Below are positions 9,577-21,510 of a stretch of 64,000 bases of DNA, piece by piece. Under the pieces are notes generated by a model. It searched no databases. It saw nothing but the letters and a program-made list of their open reading frames with translations, and had not been told where the DNA came from. Positions within the stretch are counted from its first letter, which is position 1. Each line of letters begins with the position of its first letter. Both the position numbers and the translations under genes were made by a program. This stretch comes from Dreissena polymorpha (Eukaryota; Mollusca; Bivalvia; Myida; Dreissenidae). The stretch spans positions 74,456,879-74,520,878 of the forward strand of contig NC_068359.1 of assembly GCF_020536995.1 (NCBI RefSeq), written 5' to 3'.

Positions 9577-12500
9577 ATGATTAAATTATGTACTCTAAAT
9601 GTAAAAGGGCTAAACAATAAAGACAAACGCATAAATTTTTTCAAATGGTTAGACGAAAACAAATATAGTACATGCCTATTACCGGAAAGTCACTTTACAC
9701 ATACTTTAGCACAAACCTTAATAGATGAATGGGACGGAGACATCTATCTCTGTGGACAGCATACTAATCAACAAGGCATTGCCTTTCTGATAAAAAATAA
9801 TATAGGGATCATAGTCGATAACTTTAATGAAATAATAATTGGCAGACAAGCAAGTATATATATCAAAATATACGAAACACAATTAACATTAATCAACATT
9901 TACCGCCCTAACATAGATGACCGACTTTTTACGAAACATTACAATCCATTACAAGAGTGCCAAATTGTCACAAGATACGCCCGTTCGAAGGTTTTAGACA
10001 CCACGCTCAATGCTTGAAATGCACTAAGTGACCTCAAGACCTAGTTATTGACCCGGCATGACCCATATTTCAACTTGACCTAGATATCATTTAGATGTAA
10101 CATCTGACTAAATTTGGTGAAGATCCAATGGAAACTACTTCAATTAGAGAGCGGACATCATGCTTAATGCTTGAAATGCACCATGTTACCTCGTGACCTC
10201 TTTTTTAAACCGGCATTACCTATATTCACACTTGACCTACCTATCATCTAGAAAAAACTTCTGACCAAATGAGGTGAAGATCAGATGAAAAACTACTTCA
10301 ATTAGAGAGCTGACACCATGCTAAATGCTTGAAATGCACTAAGTAACCTCGTGACCTGGTTTTTGACCCGGCATGACCCATATTTGAACTTGACCTACAT
10401 ATCATCTAGACACAACTTCTGACCAAATTTGGTGAATATCGAGTGAAAACTACTTCAATTAGAAAGCAGACACCATGCTTAATTCTTGAAATGCACTAAG
10501 TGACCCCGTAACCTAGTTTTTGACCCAGCATGACCCATATTCGAACTTGACCTAGAATATTTCTAGACACAACTTCTGACCAAGCTTGGTGAAGATCGGA
10601 TGAAAACTGTGACTATTTTTTAATATCTGAGTCGCTTTGCAACATTATTGAAACATGTAACATAAAACCAGGATTTATGACTGACCACTCTCTGGTTGAA
10701 CTTAAACTGCACAAAATACAACCTGAAAGAGGCCCAGGATACTTTAAAATTAATAGCAGCATCTTATTAGATACAGAATATCAAACACAAATAAAACAAG
10801 AAATATTTAATACAGTTCAAAATGATAAGGATGCGAACCCAAACACCTTATGGGAAGTAATTAAAGGAAATATACGTAACACAACAATTAGATACACATA
10901 ATGTAAACAAAAAAAGCACACAAACTTGACACTGAAACCATTAAAAGCATTGAAACACTTGAAAAACAATTGCATGAGAGGAACACTAACGACACCAAAG
11001 GCGTTGTAAATGAAATAACATAAAAAACAAGTATTAGAAGAAGTTTATCATACACGTCTCAATGGAATACTACTACGAGCACGTGCACAGAATGTTGAAC
11101 ATAGTGAAAAAAAAATACTTCGCAAACATCAAAAAATGCAGGAGTGAACAAAAAACTATACACAAATTAGAAGTCAATAGCGAAGATATAACAAACAGAA
11201 CCCAAATACTAAAAGAACAACGTTGATTTTTCGAAACCCTCTATAAACGAAAACATGTTGAAAATAACACCCTTTTTAAAAATACACATCATGCTTTAAA
11301 TGAAGAGGAAAAATTACTGTGCGACGGATTACTTAATGAATATGAATGTGGATTAGCACGAAAAGAAATGCAAAATAACAAAAGTCCAGGGTCTGATGGC
11401 ATTATCATCGAATTTTATAAAATATTCTGGAATGATAGTAAAATACATTTAATTAATTCACTTAACTATTCATTTTAATAACGAAAACTTAACAACGTTA
11501 CAAAAACAAGGTATAATATCACTCATTCCAAAACTTAGAATCCTTATCAGACTGGCGCCTTATACAATTGCAACTAAAAGTTTATCAAACAGAATAAAAA
11601 AATATTACCATCAATTATTTCAAGATCTCAATCTGGTTTCATTGGTGAAAATGTACGTCTAATGCAAGAATGCATAAATTATTTCAACCAAGCAAACAAT
11701 TCTGGTCTCATTTTCTTTGCAGACTTCGAAAAAGCTTTCGATTCACTAGACCATTCGTTTATGTTCTCTTGTTTAGAAAATATGAATTTCGATGAAAGTC
11801 TTATTAAATGGGTTAAACTATTTTATACCGATATTAACAGTATAATAATTAACAATGGCTTTTTTTCAAACATTTTAACATCGAACGAGGGGTAAGACAA
11901 GGATGTCCACTTTCATCCTCGCTATTTAATATATGCATCGAATATCTATCACACTATATACAATCAAATGAACATATAAATGGAATATCGCTAGAACCCG
12001 ACGAACAAATTAAGCAGTCCCTATTTGCTGACGACGCAACTTATCTTTTAAACGAAGGTAGTGACTCATTCAATAATCTTATAGAATCGCTTACCCTTTG
12101 TGGAATGGCATCGTGTCTTAAATTAAACAAAAGTAAATGTACTGTGCTAAGAGTAGGTAAATTTAAACAAAGTAATATGCATCTTAAAAAAGAATTGAAA
12201 TTCATCTGGACATCAGATGAAGAAACAACGTTAGGAATAACCTTTACAAACAATGAAAATGAAACAATTCTTAAAAACATATTGCCTAAACTACACAAAT
12301 TTAAAAATTGTTTAAAATCATGGCAGCATCGTAAACTTACACTTATCGGAAAAAAACACAGTGTTAAAAGCATTTGCACTTCCTAAATTAATTTATACAC
12401 TAACAATGCTCCCAAACCCACCAAATGATATTATTGAAAATATAAAATCAGAAATATTTAATTTCGTATGGGACGGTAAACCTGATAAAAAATTAAGCGA

Positions 12501-13687
12501 ACTCAATTTATTCAATCAGTAGAAAATGAAGGTATCAGACTAACGGATATAGATTCATTCCAGAATGCGATCAAATGCAGTTGGGTTAAAAGATATCTAG
12601 ATAATACCAATACGAGTAAATGGAAATTATTCTACCAGAAAATTCTAAAAACATATGGTGACTCCTTACTGTTTGAATGTTATATCGACAATAATATCTT
12701 AGATGAAATTTCAGTCAAAAACATTTTTCTATTGAATATCCTATCAGCATGGTGCAACATTACTCATAATTTAGAAACCAAAATTAACAGTACAATCATT
12801 CTATGGAACAATAAAGACATAACTACTAACAATAAAACGTTTTTCTATAAACATTGGTTCGAAAGAAACATAAAATATATAGTTCAATTATATGACTACA
12901 GAATAAACGAATTCTTTTTTTTGATAACTTATGCCACATATTCGGAATACCTACAAGTAATTTCCTGATGTACTACACATGAATCAAAAGTATACCAATC
13001 CATATTAAATCTGTAAACAATACAATTAATACACCATGTACTCAAAAAACATTCGTAGAAAACCTAATTGCAAAACAAAACAAAACGAACAAAATATTTT
13101 ACACACTTCAAATTTGAACCCCTACCGAAATCTCTAAAGCTCGAGCTAAATGGCAAAACCTTATTGTAGTTAAAGAATTTAATCGGAAACATATATTTGT
13201 CATGCCATATAAATCAACTACTGATAGCTCACTTAAAAATTATCAATATAAATACATCCAGAGAATCATAGCTACAAACAAACATATTTTTAAGTGCAAC
13301 CTATCCAACACAAATCTATGTAATATGTGTAGTGAACATATTGAAACACTAAAACATCTTTTCTGGGAGTGTAAACATATTCAATCTCTATGGAATCAAT
13401 TGACAACCTTTCTAGAGACACAACAATTAAATGTAAAACTATCTCTCTTTGAGGTCAGCTTAGGAGTAAATACCTTCAAAATACAAGAGGTTAATAACGC
13501 TGTGAATTACATAATTATATTAATGAAATATTTTATATTAAGCATGAAATACAGAAAACAAATACCCACAATAAACTGTTTTATCAATTATTTTAAACTG
13601 AAGATTCACATTGAATAACAAATTGCCCTTAACAATGATAAACTTCATATATTTGAACACAAATGGAAACACATTAAACTTTTATAA
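9577..13687 (+). pseudogene. LINE ORF2 pseudogene (endonuclease, reverse transcriptase, zf-RVT)
   Basis: The endonuclease N-terminus is open at 9577 to about 9975, starting MIKLCTLNVKGLNNKDKRIN. The endonuclease C-terminus with the TDHSLVEL motif reappears near 10677. The reverse transcriptase contains FADFEKAFDSLDHSF (about 11718) and an FADDATYLL-type block near 12025. The C-terminal CCHC-like zf-RVT region (NLCNMCSEHIETLKHLFWEC) lies near 13310-13375. The coding frame is broken repeatedly by frameshifts and stops. Compared with the copy at 52005 it lacks 15 bases just after QSGF. ORF2 would normally nick target DNA and reverse-transcribe the element's RNA; this copy cannot make the full protein. 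Confidence 0.85.
9990..10612 (+). repeat. Four-copy tandem array (~158-bp unit) inside the LINE
   Basis: Units start near 9997, 10151, 10311 and 10468 with GACACCATGCTTAATGCTTG. Each contains TGACCCGGCATGACCCATAT, an AACTTGACCTA motif, CTTCTGACCAAATTTGGTGA and AAAACTACTTCAATTAGA. Units differ by roughly 10-20%. The array interrupts and replaces the middle of the LINE endonuclease, with coding similarity resuming at about 10615. It looks like the internal repeat array of a non-autonomous DNA transposon whose ends are not obvious here. Confidence 0.85.
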
Positions 13688-13861
13688 ACAAGTTCAGAAT
13701 GCTTTCTACCAACTTTATGCAACTATTCTGTAGATTAAAAACACACTATATATTAGCATATCTCGTATAACATGTTTGAACATTGTTGCTGCTACATGAT
13801 ATAACTTTTTTGTGTGATGATATGCATGTATGCAATGTATGTCTTATATTGAATAAAAAAA

Positions 13862-15496
13862 GAAATACCAATAACAATTCCCAATTTCCACTTATGTATG
13901 TATGTATTTTCTTTGACCTATTACAGCGCATCCATTGTGCATTTTCGATCTACCAAACCCGACATGGCATTGCAGACAACCTGTCGTTTAGAATAAGAAT
14001 TAGTGATCTTGACGCGTTGTCACATTAACCCCAAACACAAATGTGCAAAAGTGCATGTTGGTTATTGACAATAGAGGCTAATATGCAGTTTATTTATATG
14101 AAAAACTTAGTGGCATGGTATGCAATGTTAAACGTTCATACACATACTTTTAGATTTAAAACAAAATCATTAATTTCAAAAGATGAAGTGTGTAAATAAC
14201 ATGTTTTGAATTATTGCATTTTGAAGACATCTTACTAATGTTGGTACAAGATCCTTTCGTTAACATGTTTAAATAATCACACTTAAGAATATCACACAGA
14301 CCATCTAACGCAAATACTTTTTGGAACGAACATTCAATTCAAGTTAAATAATGCAAAATAAATGTCCAAATGATACATATGTTTACAAATATTTAGTTGA
14401 TACAATGATGAGGACGCGACAGTTCCACTTCTTTGTCATGAACGGAATTATATTTTGACACACACAGTGTCAAATTTTAAACTGAAATAAATTGTATACA
14501 CTGATAAACACATTAACTAACAAGAAATAACACTGACATATAATAACGACTTCCGAGCTGTAAAGCCACAGTACAAAATATGTTTTTTACCTTTACCGTT
14601 GATAAGTAAGTAGTTATAAAAAAATTACAGTGTTTTAGTATTATGTTTGTTTACTACTTTCTGTGTGTGCAGATGGACATCCGCCTACGCAAGGTTTGAT
14701 CAAACAGTTCTTACATACATTTGTTTTTATAATTATTTTGTTAAACGTATTTTCCCACCAAAGCATCAAAGCTCATCATGACATAAGCATTTGCTAGAGT
14801 ATTGATTTAGCGATTCGTAGAGAACATGAATATGTAGTACTTCAATACGTTTAAAGAGATGAACAAACATTTTGATGGGGCATTATATGACTAGGAACAC
14901 ACTAAATATTGTGTTATACTTCTTCTTCGAAGTATACTTATGTACTTATTTTTGTTTTAAACAAATTGTACTTTCCTAATTAGTGTTAATTATTTGCTTT
15001 AGTTATCGCATTTACCGTACAAGCTTTACGATACACAATTGTGCATTTGATACAATAAAAAAAACACTCGTTGCAGTACATTATCATCAATATCGCACAA
15101 CATGAAACAACAAAATACAAAGTCGCAGAACCTAGAATCATTTGTATGTACTAGGCAGTCGTTAATTGACGTAATTATATTGTGACACAAGTTGTTTCAA
15201 ATGTTAAGAATACATACATTCTAAAACGATGGTCGATCACATTAAGTTAAAAAGGGAATCAAACTAACATATCAGAAGGAAGTACAATTTAACATATGTT
15301 GTTTTTTTTTGCATTTGCCAGTAGTTATATCACGTTTTTATAGTTTTATTGCAATCGTCCGAATTTGTGTTGTTTATTTTAAACGTTGGTTTCTGAATTC
15401 GTTTAATGTTCGAAAAATGGTAGCCATATGAACATTTAAAATAACTATCGTTGTACATTTTGCTAATAATATGCAATGTTCCGATTATCGTCGCCC
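13862..15496. other. Intergenic; right part of duplication copy A near 13920-14035
   Basis: About 13945-14035 matches 34362-34450 (GATCTACCAAACCCGACAT against GATCTCATCAAACCCGAAAC, then CGTTTAGAATAAGAA against TGTTTCGAATAAGAA), continuing the old duplication in the same orientation. The remainder to the TTAA element is AT-rich with no gene seen. Confidence 0.5.
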
Positions 15497-15500
15497 TTAA

Positions 15501-15520
15501 AGGGACTGTCCAATGGATTA
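15501..15520 (+). repeat. Left terminal inverted repeat of the TTAA element
   Basis: Twenty bases, perfectly complementary to 25823-25842, preceded by TTAA at 15497-15500. Confidence 0.93.
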
Positions 15521-16547
15521 TGGTTTGAACAAAACATAAAATTATTGTTTTAGATATTAAAAACGAGTATCGCCTTTGATTTAAGGATATAAAAGCTCAA
15601 AGCAGACAAAAGGAATTATAACACAAACCAACACATAAGCCCAAGCGGCTGGGAATTCCATATTATTTTTCAAAAACGCCGCTCGACGTTTTTGACCTAA
15701 AAATAAAAGTAGCTGAAAAATCAGCTGACAAGTCACGTGGTACATGGTACCGTCATTTATTTTTGGCATAGAAATTACATTATTTCTAAAGAAAGAGATT
15801 TAGCTTGTTGAGCAAATAATTAATTTTCATTGAGTATTTTTGATCAACCAATAACATATACTTCATATTTAAATCAATATTTTTATTGGAAAATCACTTT
15901 TCACAAATACGAAAATGCGGTCGAAAACTGAAAGCGATCAGAATTCAAGATGGTTCAGACATAAACAAGTGCTAGCGCTAAGAAAAGACTAAAAAAACAA
16001 GAGATGCAAGGTACAGGTGTAATAAAAGGGAAAGGATAGTAGACATTGGTATTCAGTGTGATCGATGGAGAAGAGTTAAAGAAGCTACTGGGATTGAAAA
16101 GGACGAGAAAATGATGGAAATATTGATTGATGCGTAAGTCTTCTTCATTTTCAGTTTGTGTGTCATAGCAACTTTTCTATAAATTCCCGTAATTATTTTG
16201 CTACATAATGAACACGATTTGACTTAAAAACACACACAAACCCTTTAAGTATAAAAGATTTGTTTTAGAAATGTAATATGCTTTTAAATTTCAGAACTAC
16301 TTCTGAACTAGAGAGCTTCAACAATCATCTTTTGATGTATGCTCCAAAGCGATATGCTTTCAGGTAAATAAAAAGTTCTATGTTTAAAGTGTTTCTTTTT
16401 TATTTCATGAACACATGCTCATTGAACAAAGGAATTTATGCTCTTTCTTTTTGAGGATTTACATTTTAATAATGTAAAAATGATGTACCCTTTGTGACAA
16501 GTCTTGTAATAAACTGCCTGAATGACTAAAATATGAATATTTTTAGC

Positions 16548-16830
16548 TCGGCTGTTTTCGGAGAAAACCTGATGTATTGTCATAGCCAGCTCGTCGTTGT
16601 CGTGTCGTCCGCCTACTTAGTGCTAAAACTTTGACATTTTGCTCTACAATCAAAATGCTTCCACCTACAACTTTGAAACTTCATATGTAGATGCACCTTG
16701 ATGAGTTCTACATGCCACACCCTTTTTTGGGTCACTAGGTTAATGTCACTGTGGCCTCTAAAAAAAAAATCTGACAAGCTTTTGAAGCCGAGCATGGCAC
16801 CCATTATGCGGTGCTCTTGTGTCATCATGT
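16548..16830 (+). mobile_element. Fragment of a short dispersed DNA element
   Basis: It begins TTTTAGCTCGGCTGTTTTCGG and contains CTTCCACCTACAACTTTGAA, TGATGAGTTCTACATGCCAC and GGTCACTAGGTTAATGTCAC, ending near GCACCCATTATGCGGTGCTC. I recognise this pattern from memory as a family frequent in bivalve genomes. It lies in an intron of the transposase-like remnant. No coding capacity is seen. Confidence 0.5.
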
Positions 16831-17149
16831 GATAGTAAAATTATTTGTGAACAGGATTTTTGTATTTGTTCACAGGATGTTTAAACAACTAGTAGGAAAT
16901 CAAAAATGAATTCTGTTTATGAATATTTCAAGTCATTGGTGTTAAATTAGTTCATATCTAGTGTAATATCATCAAAGTCCTAAAGGCAGATTTTCACACG
17001 AGTTGCGTTATATTTTCTGAGTTTCATTTCTAAATGATTTTTTTCAGCTATGCTGTTTATAGATGCAGGTGTCAGTTAGCAGCAATAGATTATTCAAAAC
17101 ACTTGAATCGTCCTGTTTTGTTGGACAAAGAAGGAAATTAGAGGTATTT

Positions 17150-17470
17150 ATATTATTGTTTTTGCCCTGTATGTTGGTGTGTTTGTTCGTTTGTGTGTTT
17201 TTTGCGTCAAACTTTAACATTTTGCAATAACTTTTGCAATATTGAAGATAGTAACTTCATATTTGGCATGCATGTGTATTTCATGGAGCTGCACATTTTG
17301 AGTAGTGAAAGGTCAAGGTAAAGATCATCCTTCAAGGTCAAAGGTAAAAAAAAAAATCAAGAGAAGTAATAAGCTTTAAAGTGCTCATCTGAACCTGTCA
17401 AATGATAAACAAAGATCAAAGTGGCGCACTAGGGGAGATATTTTTAGTCAGAAACACATTTCCTGTTTTT
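17150..17470 (+). mobile_element. Small non-autonomous element, same family as 18236-18920
   Basis: It shares ATTGTTTTTGCCCTGT, TTGAAGATAGYAACTTCATA, TTTGGCATGCATGTGTAT and GGTCAAGG...TCCTTCAAGGTCAAAGGT with the next element. It carries one unit of the internal repeat and a diverged 3' end (CAGAAACACATTTCCTG). The palindromic 5' terminus is missing. Confidence 0.7.
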
Positions 17471-18235
17471 ATTAAATTTTGAATTGTAAGGATCAATTTA
17501 CAGATTTATGTTTACTTATTGAAAGTTTTTATTATTAACAATTCAACTGAATTAACAAACATGATGTATTTAAGCTCAAATTTGACACATTCATGTGATA
17601 TGAATAATAAGTATACATTTTGCAAACAATGCTCCTGGCATAAAATAACTACTGTAGTATGCACTGAATCAGTAAAAATTTATATTATGGCATATATATT
17701 GTTTATAGATCGTAATTCTCGGTTTTGATTTAGCAATTGTCATTTCATTTTTCCAAACATCATGTCAGTTATAAAACAATCTTTCAGGGGAAAGAGTGCA
17801 CTCAAAAGCTTCTGGTAATTGGAGCAAAAGACCTATGAAAAAAACCAAGGAGTATACATACATAAAGGGTTTGATCACTGAAGTTACAAATGAATTCACC
17901 ATAGGCAAGAAAAGAATAAGTGGCAAATGTGAACAGCTGTCTGAAGACCCCGAAAGAATTAGGTCAACTATAGCCTCTGTCACCCCTCCACCTACATCGA
18001 TACTTAGTGATCAGCATGTCTCTAGATTGAGAAAAGCGAAAAAAATGAATTATTGCACAAGACGTGTTTGATATTCATTTGAAGTTGACGCAGAAGTTAT
18101 CTTTGTTAGATTTTTAGTGTTTTGAAAATGTACAATCTTACATTATGTTATAAATAATGAATGCTCTTGGTTGTACAATGCAATGACATTTTTCAGGAAG
18201 TTTTGATATTGAGTTTAGCATAAAATATTTTTTTT

Positions 18236-18920
18236 ATGTCCCCCACTATAGTAGTGGGGGACATATTGTTTTTGCCCTGTCTGTTGGTTGGTCTGTTGGT
18301 TGGTTGATTGGTCTGTTGGATGGTTTGCGCCAACTTTAACTTTTGCTGTATTGAAGATAGCAACTTCATATTTGGCATGCATGTGTATCTCATGAAGCTG
18401 CACATTTTGAGTGGTGAATGGTCAAGGTCATCCTTCAAGGTCAGAGGTCAAATATATATGGCCAAAATCGCTCATTTTATGAATACTTTTGCAATAATGA
18501 AGATAGCAACTTCATATTTGGCATGCATGTGTATCTCATAGAGCTGCACATTTTGAGTGGTGAAAGGTCAAGGTCATCCTTCAAGGTCAGAGGTCAAATA
18601 TATGTGGCCCAAATCGCTTATTTTATGAATACTTTTGCAATATTGAAGATAGCAACTTGATATTTGGCATGCATGTGTATCTCATGGAGCTGCACATTTT
18701 GAGTGGTGAAAGGTCAAGGTCATCCTTCAAGGTCAAATATATGGGTCAAAATTGCTCATGTAATGTCACTTCTGCAATATTGAAGCTAGCAATTTTATAT
18801 TTGAAATGCATATGTATCTCAAGGAGCTGCACATTTTGAGTGGTGAAGTGTCAAGGTCATCCTTCAAGGTCAAACGTCATAATAGGGGGACATTGTGTTT
18901 CACAAACACATCTTGTTTAT
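18236..18920 (+). mobile_element. Small DNA element with four ~146-bp internal repeats
   Basis: The 5' end is a near-perfect palindrome, ATGTCCCCCACTA / TAGTGGGGGACAT (18236-18264). The 3' end reads AATAGGGGGACATTGTGTTT with CACAAACACATCTTG. Internal units begin at about 18351, 18497, 18643 and 18777 with TTGAAGATAGCAACTTCATA and contain AGGTCAAGGTCATCCTTCAAGGTCA in pieces. AGGTCAAGGTCA lies at 18565-18576 and AGGTCAGAGGTCA at 18438-18450 and 18584-18596. Overlapping open frames across the units result from the repeat. No protein is expected. Confidence 0.8.
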
Positions 18921-19699
18921 TTTTAATATATTTTGTGCGATTTTTATCAATACATTTTTACACATATAAAGAACACAATTTTTCTTACAAAAAGTTTCGT
19001 TTTTTATTTGATTATTGATATGTATTTTTCATTGTCTTCTTTATAGCCTGTATTTAATAAACCATTGTAGTCAATGTCTCTAAGCCTCTTATAATTGACC
19101 TCGAGAGTAGTTTCTTCTTTAATTATCGATACTATGAATGTGATATTGTATGCAGATATGCCTCAGTGTTCTATTTACACATTAACATTTAATTCTTTTT
19201 AATGGCCATATTCATTTGAAAGGCAAATCACCTAAATAATTAAATGCCAGCATCATACATGTACACTCGAACCAACTCCTGTCACATTTCTATATGCATG
19301 TATTGAGTTCGATCCATTTTCTGACACCAGATGAATATAATACAAAATTTGTAAACAAAAATCAAACTTCCATGCATGGGCCAACAAGTTCTTATCACAT
19401 TGAATAAAATACCTCAATTGTATATCAATTTAATAGATATGAAAGACTCGACCGAGCTAAAATATAGACGGTCTGCACAGGTTACTGCATAAAGAAAGCA
19501 CACACGATACAAAACATGGTTGAACAATAATAAGATACTATTTTTCAAATTTTCAACAGCAACTTGTTGCTTTTTTATTGATTTCAAAATGTTTAATCAT
19601 GCATTAGCATATGTCATAGTTTGAAATGTATTTTAAGAAACCTTATCTAACAAAATATCAAGTTGGAAAGAAAATGACTCGAAATAAGAATAAACAAGG

Positions 19700-20102
19700 G
19701 CGTTTTGTAAAACTTGCATGCCCCCCATATGGGCTGTCAGTTGTAGTGGCAGCCATTGTGTGAATACTTGTTTTGGCACTGACCTTGACCTAGTGACCTG
19801 AATATCAATAGGGGTCATCTGCCAGTCATTATCAATGTACCTATGAAGTTTCATGATCCTAGGCGTAAGCTCTTGAGTTATCATCCGGAAACCATTTCAC
19901 TGGTTCTAGTCACCTTGACCTTTGACCAAGTGACCTGAAAATCAATAGGGGTCATCTGCGAGTCATGATCAACGTACCTATGAAGTTTTATGATCCTATG
20001 CGTAAGCGTTCTTGAGTTATCATCCGGAAACCATTCAGTGGACGAATGGACCGACATGAGCAAAATAACATACCCCCTCTTCTTCGAAGGGGGGCATAAT
20101 AA
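19700..20102 (+). mobile_element. Small element with two ~137-bp internal repeats, copy 1
   Basis: It starts near TTGCATGCCCCCCATATGGG, followed by CTGTCAGTTGTAG, and ends ACCCCCTCTTCTTCGAAGGGGGGCAT. Internal units read TGACCTTGACC...GTGACCTGAAAATCAATAGG, GGTCATCTGCCAGTCATGAT, ATGAAGTTTCATGATCCTAG, GAGTTATCATCCGGAAACCA. The family matches 20812-21497 in the same orientation. The end contains the hairpin CCCCTCTTCTTCGAAGGGG. Confidence 0.78.
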
Positions 20103-20211
20103 AAAAAATCAAAATGCAAACTTAAAATTGAATACAAGCAAAAGATATAAAAAAATCAGAATACAAACAGGTAATACACTATTAACTGTTGTTATGAATG
20201 GTCTTTTCAAG

Positions 20212-20398
20212 TAAACGTTACCATTTTCGAACTCATCCAAAATATCATTAAGACAAATCTTGTGACCAAATTTCATGAAGATTGGACAAGAAATGTGGCC
20301 TGTAGAGTTTTAACAAGACGAATGTAGACGCTGCACGATGGACAAAAGGCGATCACAAAAGCTCAACATGAGCACATTGTGCTCAGGTGAGCTAAAAA
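20212..20398 (+). mobile_element. 3' fragment of a short dispersed DNA element
   Basis: It contains TTGTGACCAAATTTCATGAA, AAAGGCGATCACAAAAGCTC and ends GCTCAGGTGAGCTAAAAA. Together with the TTTTAGCTC start at 16548 this suggests a family with TTTTTAGCTC...GAGCTAAAAA termini, of which this is only the right end. It is recognised from memory as a bivalve-type repeat. Confidence 0.5.
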
Positions 20399-20811
20399 GT
20401 GTAAAAATCAAACTATTAAGTTCAAACAAGAAAATAAAAAAGTATACAAGAAATGAATTTTGATATTCAATTAGTTTATTTACATAGTATTCTTTAGAAA
20501 TATGTCATTGCTTCTTTTATTTCTTTCATCTTACAATCCAGAGTACTCCTGGCATTTCATTCAAATGACACCAAAGTAAGCATACAAATGTAAAAACTGC
20601 TGTGCAAGTTTAATTAATAAACTAGCACATTTCACACAAATTGGTATTTCAAAACAAAATGCATCGAACTGAAAAATTCAAATGATTAAGCATAATTCAA
20701 ATGATTTGCATAAATATAAATGTTTCAAAAAAGGAGCCAGAACAAAAAATAATCAAAACTAAGAAAGTTCTATGTCTGATAAATGAAAAAGAATAGCAAC
20801 TAGGCTGTTTG

Positions 20812-21497
20812 TAAAACATGCATGCCCCCCATATGGGCTGTCAGTTGTAGTTGCAGCCATTGTGTGAATACGTTTTTTGTCACTGTGACCTTTGCCTTTG
20901 ACATAGTGACCTGAAAATAATTAGGGGTCATCTGTCAGTCATGATCAATGTACCCATGAAGTTTCATGATCCTAGGCCTTATTATTCTTGAGTTATCATC
21001 AGGAAACCATTGTACTATTTCGAGTCACTGTGAGCTTGACTTAGTGACCTGAAAATCAATAAGGGTCATCTGACAGTCATTATCAATGTACCTACGAAGT
21101 TGCATGATCCTAGGCGTAAGTATTCTAGAGATATCATCCGGAAACCATTTTATTGGCTCGAGTCACTGTGACCTTGACCTAGTGACCTGAAAATCTAAAG
21201 AGGTCATCTGCTAGTCATGATCAATTTACCTATTAAGTTTCAAGATCCTAGGCGTAAGCATTCTTGAGTAATCATCCGGAAACCGTTTTACTGTTTCTAG
21301 TCACTGACCTTTGACCTAGTGACCTGAAATCAATAGGGGTCATTTGCCAGTCAGAATCACCAGTAATGATCAATGTACCTATGAAGTTTCATGATCCTAG
21401 GCCTTAACGTTCCTAAGTTATCATCTGGAAACCATCTGGTAGACGGACCGACATGTGCAAAAACAATAAACCCCCACTTCTTCGAAGGGGGGCATAA
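20812..21497 (+). mobile_element. Small element with four ~137-bp internal repeats, copy 2
   Basis: It has the same termini as 19700-20102 (CATGCATGCCCCCCATATGG at the start, CTTCTTCGAAGGGGGGCATAA at the end) but four internal units starting near 20880, 21026, 21162 and 21299. A perfect TGACCTTTGACCT lies at 21305-21317. The difference in unit number between the two copies fits slippage or unequal exchange. It sits just beyond the 3' end of the minus-strand gene. Confidence 0.8.
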
Positions 21498-21510
21498 ATA
21501 TGCAAAATTG

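Larger units (their letters stand above)
9557..13861 (+). mobile_element. Decayed L1/Tx1-like LINE retrotransposon
   Basis: A long but decayed non-LTR retrotransposon. From about 9577 it encodes the endonuclease N-terminus. After an internal insertion (about 9990-10612) it resumes with the end of the endonuclease and then reverse transcriptase and the C-terminal zinc motif to about 13687. The 3' UTR (TTAGCATATCTCGTATAACATG... ending TTGAATAAAAAAA at about 13861) matches that of the copy at 52005-54443, which fixes the 3' end. No target-site duplication was found. ORF1 is not recognisable. Confidence 0.88.
15977..18071 (+). pseudogene. Transposase-like gene remnant, four exon blocks, core missing
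   Basis: Four blocks look like exons. About 15977-16133 encodes a basic segment with RERIVDIGIQCDRWRRVKEA and ends at a GTAAGT donor. 16295-16363 follows TTTCAG and encodes ELESFNNHLLMYAPKRYAF. 17048 to about 17151 follows TTTTCAG and encodes SYAVYRCRCQLAAIDYSKHL. 17788-18071 follows CTTTCAG and encodes GNWSKRPMKKTKEYTYI to a TGA stop. The first three blocks join in phase. The third has an in-frame TAG just before its apparent donor, and the fourth is out of phase with it. The pattern L-E-x-F/H-x-x-L-L-x-Y-x-P-K-R...RxQLAxIDxN is one I recall from the end of transposase-like proteins in fish and invertebrates. No DDE core is visible between blocks 1 and 2, and the reading upstream of 15977 is closed. 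Confidence 0.5.

Noticed and set aside
8462-9580. Several open frames of 80-190 codons on both strands over the CA/CG tract
   Set aside because: Their His/Thr- or Cys/Val/Arg-rich translations are direct products of the ACACGCGC repeat; opposite strands are open at once, and no start context or domain is present.
18193-19018. Chain of overlapping 60-80-codon frames with repeated FIFGMHVYL words
   Set aside because: They are the translated 146-bp repeats of the small element at 18236-18920; frames shift between units and no start or domain is conserved.
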